From DASQUP01 sp035641235 (lineage in GTDB: Bacteria > Actinomycetota > CADDZG01 > WHSQ01): a stretch of DNA of 16,999 nt. The notes beneath the pieces are model-generated. The model did no database searches. It was given only the letters and a program-made list of their open reading frames with translations, and was not told where the DNA came from. Positions 13,334 through 16,999 of this stretch are shown here, piece by piece. How positions within the stretch are numbered: the stretch's first letter is position 1; each line of letters starts with the position of its first letter. The translations under genes were made by a program, and so were the position numbers. The stretch lies in assembly GCA_035641235.1 (NCBI GenBank), contig DASQUP010000147.1, positions 1-16,999 of the forward strand, read 5' to 3'.

Positions 13334-14584
13334 TTAGTCCACCTTTGCGCGCACGTCGACCCACACCAGCCGGTGATCCGAGCTTGGGAAGGGGAACGTA
13401 CCGACGAGGGGGAACAGCGGGTCGCTCATTAGGGGCCAGAACACAGCCGCGTCGACCATCTTCATGTTCTTTCTCGGCAGCACGTAGTCCACCCGCAGGT
13501 TGCCAGGAGCCGAGTCGGCGAAGTCGGCGGTGTCGAACGCGGGGTTTCCGATGTGCGTCTCGTTGGCCCCGCCCTGCAGGTCGGATTGTTCGACCGCTCC
13601 TGGGCTTGAGGGCGTGAGGCTCGTGTTGACCAGAGGATGTTCGAGCACGAGCTGCGCGGATCCGGGAATGCTGTCGCCGTCGAAGGGGTCGGAGTTGAGG
13701 TCGCCCATGATCACAAACCTGCTTCCGGGCCGCAGTCCGCCTGTGCCTCCGGCGTCGTCGTAGATGTAGCGGCTCGTCGATGGATTCAGGTAGTCGGCCC
13801 AGAACCGGATCTCGTCGTGGTTGCGCCTTCCGTTACGGTCCTCCGGCCCGTCGAACACCGGTGGCGTCGGGTGACTCGCCAGCACGTGGACGACCTTGTT
13901 CCCGATCTGTACCGGTACATCCCAGTGACTCTTTGACGAGAGCCGGAACACATCGAGCTCTTCCGGCGAGTACCAGTCGGCGGGTGCCGGTGTATTGGGA
14001 TCGTCGGGCAACAACGCTCCGGGCATGTCCTTCCACAAGAAGTGCTGGAATGTTCTCAGTTCGTTCGTAAGTATCGGATAGCGGGAGTACACGGCCATGC
14101 CGAACTGCCCAGGGAAGAACCCAAATCCAAACGCGTCGTCCGGACCGCCGATCGTGCCGTCGTTGTTGAGGTCATGACCCGAGGGGATGCCGGTGTTGGA
14201 CTCGGCGACGAACCGGTGCGGATAGTTGATTGGAGCCGCTCCATTCTGCGACACGGACAGGTAGTTGTCCTGGAATAGTCGCGCCGCGACGCCTCCGGCG
14301 TCGAAATCGAATTCGTTAATCAGTAGGACGTCTGGACGCGCGCGCTGGATGATCTCAGCGACGGTCTGCGCCTGGTCGTTGTCGGGTGTCGATAGATGCG
14401 AAATCAGCTGACCCTCGAAAGTGCGATTCAGGGACGCGTTGAAGGTCGCGAAGCGAACCCTCCTCTGGGTCTCCTGTGCTTTCGCCGTCGCACCTTGCCC
14501 GACCGTCACCATCCCGGCAATAACAAATGCGACGAGGAAAAACGCCGCAGCCCGTGCGCGGCGTTGTTTCAGCAAAACGATCAT
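13334..14584 (-). CDS. Secreted endonuclease/exonuclease/phosphatase family protein
   Basis: A 416-residue exported protein of the EEP (DNase I-like) fold. A basic start and hydrophobic core (about 12-30) followed by TAKAQ form a signal peptide or anchor, with a likely cut near residue 37. Catalytic and metal residues appear in order: Asn49 (FATFNAS), Glu91 (LLINEFD), His238 (LASHPTPP), Asp295 and Asn297 (GDLNSDP), and Asp403/His404 (SSDHRLVW). An EF-hand-like Ca2+ loop, DLNNDGTIGGPDD (138-150), lies in an inserted segment. The family covers nucleases and phosphoesterases; extracellular nuclease or phosphatase activity is plausible but unproven. The ATG at 14584 follows GGAGG by 9 nt; the frame extends further upstream but lacks a signal peptide there. 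A palindrome lies just before the ribosome site. Confidence 0.87.
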   Translation of the reverse strand: MIVLLKQRRARAAAFFLVAFVIAGMVTVGQGATAKAQETQRRVRFATFNASLNRTFEGQLISHLSTPDNDQAQTVAEIIQRARPDVLLINEFDFDAGGVAARLFQDNYLSVSQNGAAPINYPHRFVAESNTGIPSGHDLNNDGTIGGPDDAFGFGFFPGQFGMAVYSRYPILTNELRTFQHFLWKDMPGALLPDDPNTPAPADWYSPEELDVFRLSSKSHWDVPVQIGNKVVHVLASHPTPPVFDGPEDRNGRRNHDEIRFWADYLNPSTSRYIYDDAGGTGGLRPGSRFVIMGDLNSDPFDGDSIPGSAQLVLEHPLVNTSLTPSSPGAVEQSDLQGGANETHIGNPAFDTADFADSAPGNLRVDYVLPRKNMKMVDAAVFWPLMSDPLFPLVGTFPFPSSDHRLVWVDVRAKVD

Positions 14585-14603
14585 CGGCCCACCCCTCCCA
14601 TCA

Positions 14604-14623
14604 TCTCGAGCTGATGCTCGAGA
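14604..14623. promoter_or_regulatory. Perfect 8-bp inverted repeat in front of the secreted EEP gene
   Basis: TCTCGAGC (14604-14611) and GCTCGAGA (14616-14623) flank TGAT. It starts 19 nt before the ATG at 14584 on the minus strand, directly upstream of the GGAGG ribosome site. Perfect symmetry with a short centre suits an operator; as RNA it is a tight hairpin next to the ribosome site. Confidence 0.6.
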
Positions 14624-15212
14624 CTTTAGTGCCCGCCCGATATGTGCATACGAACCACAAGTTAACCTCAGAAGGCCATCCCCGCCCGGGCCGGCACCGC
14701 ACCTTTGTTTGACTTGATTGGGAGGGGGTGGCCTGGAGGATGGTTGAGGAGCAAGCCGCATAGCAATCAGGCAGCAGCCGGCCTTCGCAGTTCTGCGCTT
14801 CTTGATGGGTCACTGGAGCGGCAAGGCCATCCGTGAGGTCCTCCCGAGAACCCGGATCGCGGCCTTCTCGGCCGAACTCCAGAGGGCTCCCCCTGGGCCG
14901 ACGCCTACCTCAGTAGGGACCGCATTACAGAGATCTCGCCGCTGCTGAGGCCGCTGATCCAGCCCGAAAACGGCTAATGGCAACCGGGAGATAGCGTCGC
15001 CCGCCGATACCGGTTCGTCGCCCGAGACCCGCTGACCCCCAATTCGAACCAAATCCTCGTTTCATATACCTGTATACCCCCGGGAGAAGTGAGGCGACTC
15101 ATCCGCTGCGGGCTTGGGCCGATGATCCCTGCACGGAACGACAATCGGCCCTGGTCGGCCGGATCTCCGGGCGCGAACGTGGCTAAAACGTCGACAATCG
15201 ACCGGTGACCCC
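14624..15212. other. Intergenic region without a convincing gene
   Basis: About 590 nt with several short open frames on both strands but none with recognisable motifs or upstream signals. On the plus strand, roughly 14765-14875 reads VLRFLMGHWSGKAIREVLP in one frame. About 14870-14980 then reads PWADAYLSRDRITEISPLL to a TAA in another frame. This could be a decayed gene or chance. TATAC (15065-15069) and GTATA (15072-15076) form a small inverted repeat about 140 nt before the next plus-strand gene. Confidence 0.5.
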
Positions 15213-15851
15213 ATGGCTCTTGATGTTTCGGCTCTGCGATCGGCGGCTGCGATCGACCTTTACTGGCTTCCGCTCGGTGCGGGCGGGCACTTCGTGCGCC
15301 TGAACGGGCGCGTGTACGAGTTCATACGTGCGTCGGTGGAGCGGCGTAAGGCTCTCGACCTCTACCACTCCGCACTCGAGGTAACGGTGCCCGAGGGCCG
15401 ATTTGTCATCGAGAACGCGTGGCCCATCCCGGACGCGGATCCGGCGGCGCGCGGCGTGACCGTGGAGGGCCCGGTCGGAAGCAGGCGGCTCGGTCGTTTC
15501 CGCGTCTTTCGCTACGAGGTACGGCGCTGGCTCGACGGCGCGATCCCGGACGTCGCCGAGGCCGTCGCAAGCCCGGTGCGCCTTAGCTCTAATGAAGACG
15601 ACGCCCGGCGCGTCCTGGCGCTGGCGTCGGACGTGCCGGTGGAAGTGTGGGGACGGGACGAGCTCCGCGTCGGCGAGATGTGGAACTCGAATTCGGTGAT
15701 CTCGTGGCTCCTCGCTGGGGCTGGTTTGCCCGCGGCCGAGATCAAACCGCCTCCGCGCGGGCGCGCGCCGGGCTGGATCTCCGGGGTGGTCGCCGCAAGG
15801 GATCCCCGAGCACAGCTACTCCCCGATGCGACCGTCGATCCGCTCACGTAA
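15213..15851 (+). CDS. Conserved protein of unknown function, 212 aa
   Basis: I do not know an assigned function. The protein is soluble, with no signal peptide or membrane segment. Distinct motifs are IDLYWLPLGAGGHFVRLNGR (14-33), LYHSALEV (50-57), GRFVIENAWP (62-71), FRYEVRRWLDG, and the strong block EVWGRDELRVGEMWNSNS (143-160) followed by VISWLL. From memory, similar unnamed proteins with a WNSNS-type block occur in other actinobacteria. The His in LYHSALEV, the Glu in FVIENA and the late NSNS loop recall a permuted papain-like layout, but no Cys is present, so this is speculation. The ATG at 15213 has no Shine-Dalgarno. The last 36 nt overlap the convergent DUF664 gene. Confidence 0.75.
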   Translation: MALDVSALRSAAAIDLYWLPLGAGGHFVRLNGRVYEFIRASVERRKALDLYHSALEVTVPEGRFVIENAWPIPDADPAARGVTVEGPVGSRRLGRFRVFRYEVRRWLDGAIPDVAEAVASPVRLSSNEDDARRVLALASDVPVEVWGRDELRVGEMWNSNSVISWLLAGAGLPAAEIKPPPRGRAPGWISGVVAARDPRAQLLPDATVDPLT

Positions 15852-16370
15852 GAGATCGGCGTGGCCGTTGTGGCGCGCATATTCCTCGATCATGTGCACC
15901 AACACCCAGCGCAGGGCGATCCGATCCCGCCACCGGTCCTCTCGCTTCCCTAGAAGATCGAGGTTGGGATGGTTGGAGACGTATTCCTCCGCCCACGCGA
16001 CCTCGGCTCTCCACGCGTCCCACGCTTCCTCTACCACCTCCGGATCGGGAATCGCGCCGTCGAAGTCCCCATCGGGGTCGTCCTCCGACGAGAAGCGATG
16101 CGAGATGTCCTCCCCTGCCATGAACCGCCTGAACCATCCGCGCTCCACATCCGCCATATGGCGCACCAAACCCAGGAGCGACATCGTCGAAGGTTGAACT
16201 GATCGCTCAGCGAGTTGATCGGGGGACAGTCCTGAGCATTTGAGTTCCAACGTATCGCGCTGCCACCGGAGAAACCCGATCAAGGTCTCGCGTTCGTCGC
16301 CTCTCTCCGGCGGCTCGCTCCGAGGATCACTTTCTTCATCGACGAAAACATCTGCCCGTCGTTTGTTCAT
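15816..16370 (-). CDS. DUF664/DinB-like four-helix protein
   Basis: A 184-residue protein of the DinB/DUF664 group, predicted four-helix bundles with a histidine metal site. His71 in LLGLVRHMADVERGWF and the C-terminal LVHMIEEYARHNGHADLLRE (His159, His167, His170) match the DUF664 signature and supply likely metal ligands. Related proteins include thiol-dependent transferases in actinobacteria that use mycothiol; activity here is not established. The first ~25 residues are polar and family-atypical, so the true start could be internal. The ATG at 16370 has no Shine-Dalgarno; a weak GATGAT lies 6 nt upstream. It starts 21 nt after the broken HNH gene and its 3' end overlaps the plus-strand gene by 36 nt. 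Confidence 0.83.
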   Translation of the reverse strand: MNKRRADVFVDEESDPRSEPPERGDERETLIGFLRWQRDTLELKCSGLSPDQLAERSVQPSTMSLLGLVRHMADVERGWFRRFMAGEDISHRFSSEDDPDGDFDGAIPDPEVVEEAWDAWRAEVAWAEEYVSNHPNLDLLGKREDRWRDRIALRWVLVHMIEEYARHNGHADLLRERIDGRIGE

Positions 16371-16391
16371 TCGGCAATCATCGACTTTCGA

Positions 16392-16999
16392 CTAGCCGGG
16401 TACAAGCAAGGAATCTTTGGCGTAGGGCGGTCGGCGCTCATGATCCGGTGCCCCTCGTTGGGCATCTGGCGGCGGCCCGCGCTCCTCATCCGGTGGCCGC
16501 GGCGTCAGCTTGCCCGCCAGGCGGTCGCGTTTGGTTTTCTGCTCGTGGCACGGATCGCAGCGCCACTCGAGGTTGGTGGTCGAGGACGGCCCGCCTGAGT
16601 TGCGGGGCTCGACGTGATCGCGTTCGGGTCTGAACCGGTTGCCGCAGTCGGCACATTTCACGCCGTCGAAATCCGGAGGAGGCCCGAGTTCCAGTGCCCT
16701 CTGGACGTCGACCGGGATGTTTTTCGTCCACCGTTTGAAGTGCCGGAGGTCTACTCCATCGAAGAACACGCCGTTCAGGAACGCGTCCCCTGCGATCTGT
16801 TTTGCGACCCCGGGAGGTACCGGCCCGACACCGGGTGCGAACACACTCGTTGCGCAGGAGTGTTCCAGATCGGGCGCGCAACGACTGTGTTCGTCTTGCA
16901 GTACTCGCCATCCTTGACGTCCTTCCAACCCCGCTGAGCAACTTCGTGACTGACAAGCACCACGAGCTCGGGCCGGGTCGTACGGCCCTTGCCGTTACC
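16392..16999 (-). pseudogene. HNH endonuclease gene, 3' part, frame interrupted by a palindromic insert
   Basis: The upstream frame entering from the window edge reads RPELVVLVSHEVAQRGW, then KDVKDGEYCK. After the insert at 16838-16893 the homologous reading resumes in another frame as PGVGPVPPGVAKQIAGDAF and continues through the HNH core. The core contains CADC, DHVEPRNSGG, NLEWRC and DPCHEQKTKRD, a zinc-finger HNH domain as in DUF222/HNH-type actinobacterial proteins. The tail is Pro/Arg-rich. Removing exactly 56 nt joins the two parts in frame as EYCKTPGVGP, close to the expected family reading (CKIPGVGP). The upstream frame otherwise reaches a stop shortly after the insert. The 5' end is outside the window. 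The shorter downstream frame from a TTG at 16928 is not a credible independent gene. Confidence 0.75.
16838..16893. repeat. 56-bp palindromic insertion inside the HNH gene
   Basis: CGAACACACTCGTTGCGC (16838-16855) pairs with GCGCAACGACTGTGTTCG (16876-16893) at 17 of 18 positions (one C-C mismatch) around a 20-nt loop (16856-16875). The palindrome limits coincide with the segment that must be removed to restore the HNH frame. No clear target duplication flanks it and it encodes nothing. This is what a small non-autonomous palindromic element (MITE- or REP-like) looks like, though only one copy is visible in the window. Confidence 0.8.

Noticed and set aside
14810..15052. 80-codon minus-strand frame in the intergenic gap
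   Set aside because: No Shine-Dalgarno, no promoter, no motif; the length is expected by chance at this GC content.
15025..15062. tRNA-like T-loop (TTCGAA) near 15042
   Set aside because: The flanking bases do not form a T-stem and no acceptor, D-arm or anticodon arm could be laid out on either strand.
16830..16900. Translational bypass (ribosome hop) across the HNH palindrome, as in T4 gene 60
   Set aside because: Codons at the take-off side (TGC, AAG) have no matching triplets 56 nt downstream, so a matched take-off/landing pair is missing; an insertion is simpler.

Overview
The window is GC-rich DNA from a bacterium that is most likely an actinobacterium, probably an uncultured lineage; I cannot place it more finely. 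The reasons are strong G/C third-position bias, GTG starts, a perfect actinobacterial/Gram-positive type LexA box, the DUF6504 plus DnaE2 pair, and several starts lying 6-7 nt after a TANNNT hexamer, which suggests leaderless mRNAs. No tRNA, rRNA, CRISPR array, complete IS element or prophage was seen.

Layout, left to right. (1) 1-3949, minus strand: an SOS mutagenesis unit. One promoter overlaps a perfect LexA operator (3897-3942). It is followed by a ~200-nt structured leader, a DUF6504 gene, a 53-nt palindrome and dnaE2, which runs off the left edge. (2) 3950-5461, minus: a MIP18/DUF59 metal-sulfur factor and threonine synthase, from their own leaderless-type promoter. (3) 5582-9276, minus: a tightly packed six-gene run (56-aa membrane peptide, bacterial PH-domain protein, 142-aa membrane protein, ThiE, CAX-type Ca2+/H+ exchanger, amidohydrolase-2) with overlaps or gaps of 4 nt or less. 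(4) 9392-11843, minus: a stand-alone GHKL/MORC-like ATPase with a 35-nt palindrome upstream, then a sugar phosphate isomerase-like TIM barrel. (5) 11890-13259, plus: a nitroreductase and a membrane-anchored HAD-IB hydrolase, overlapping by GTGA. (6) 13264-13318: a nested palindrome, probably a bidirectional terminator. (7) 13334-14584, minus: a secreted endonuclease/exonuclease/phosphatase protein, then about 630 nt without a convincing gene. (8) 15213-15851, plus: a conserved protein of unknown function whose 3' end overlaps a convergent DUF664/DinB-like gene. (9) 16392-16999, minus: the 3' part of an HNH endonuclease gene whose frame is broken by a 56-bp palindromic insert.

Most genes are housekeeping or metabolic. 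The points of most interest are the SOS-controlled DUF6504-dnaE2 unit with its structured leader and internal palindrome, the palindromic insertion that splits the HNH gene, and the GHKL/MORC-like ATPase behind its own palindrome. Long imperfect palindromes in intergenic or disrupting positions recur across the window.
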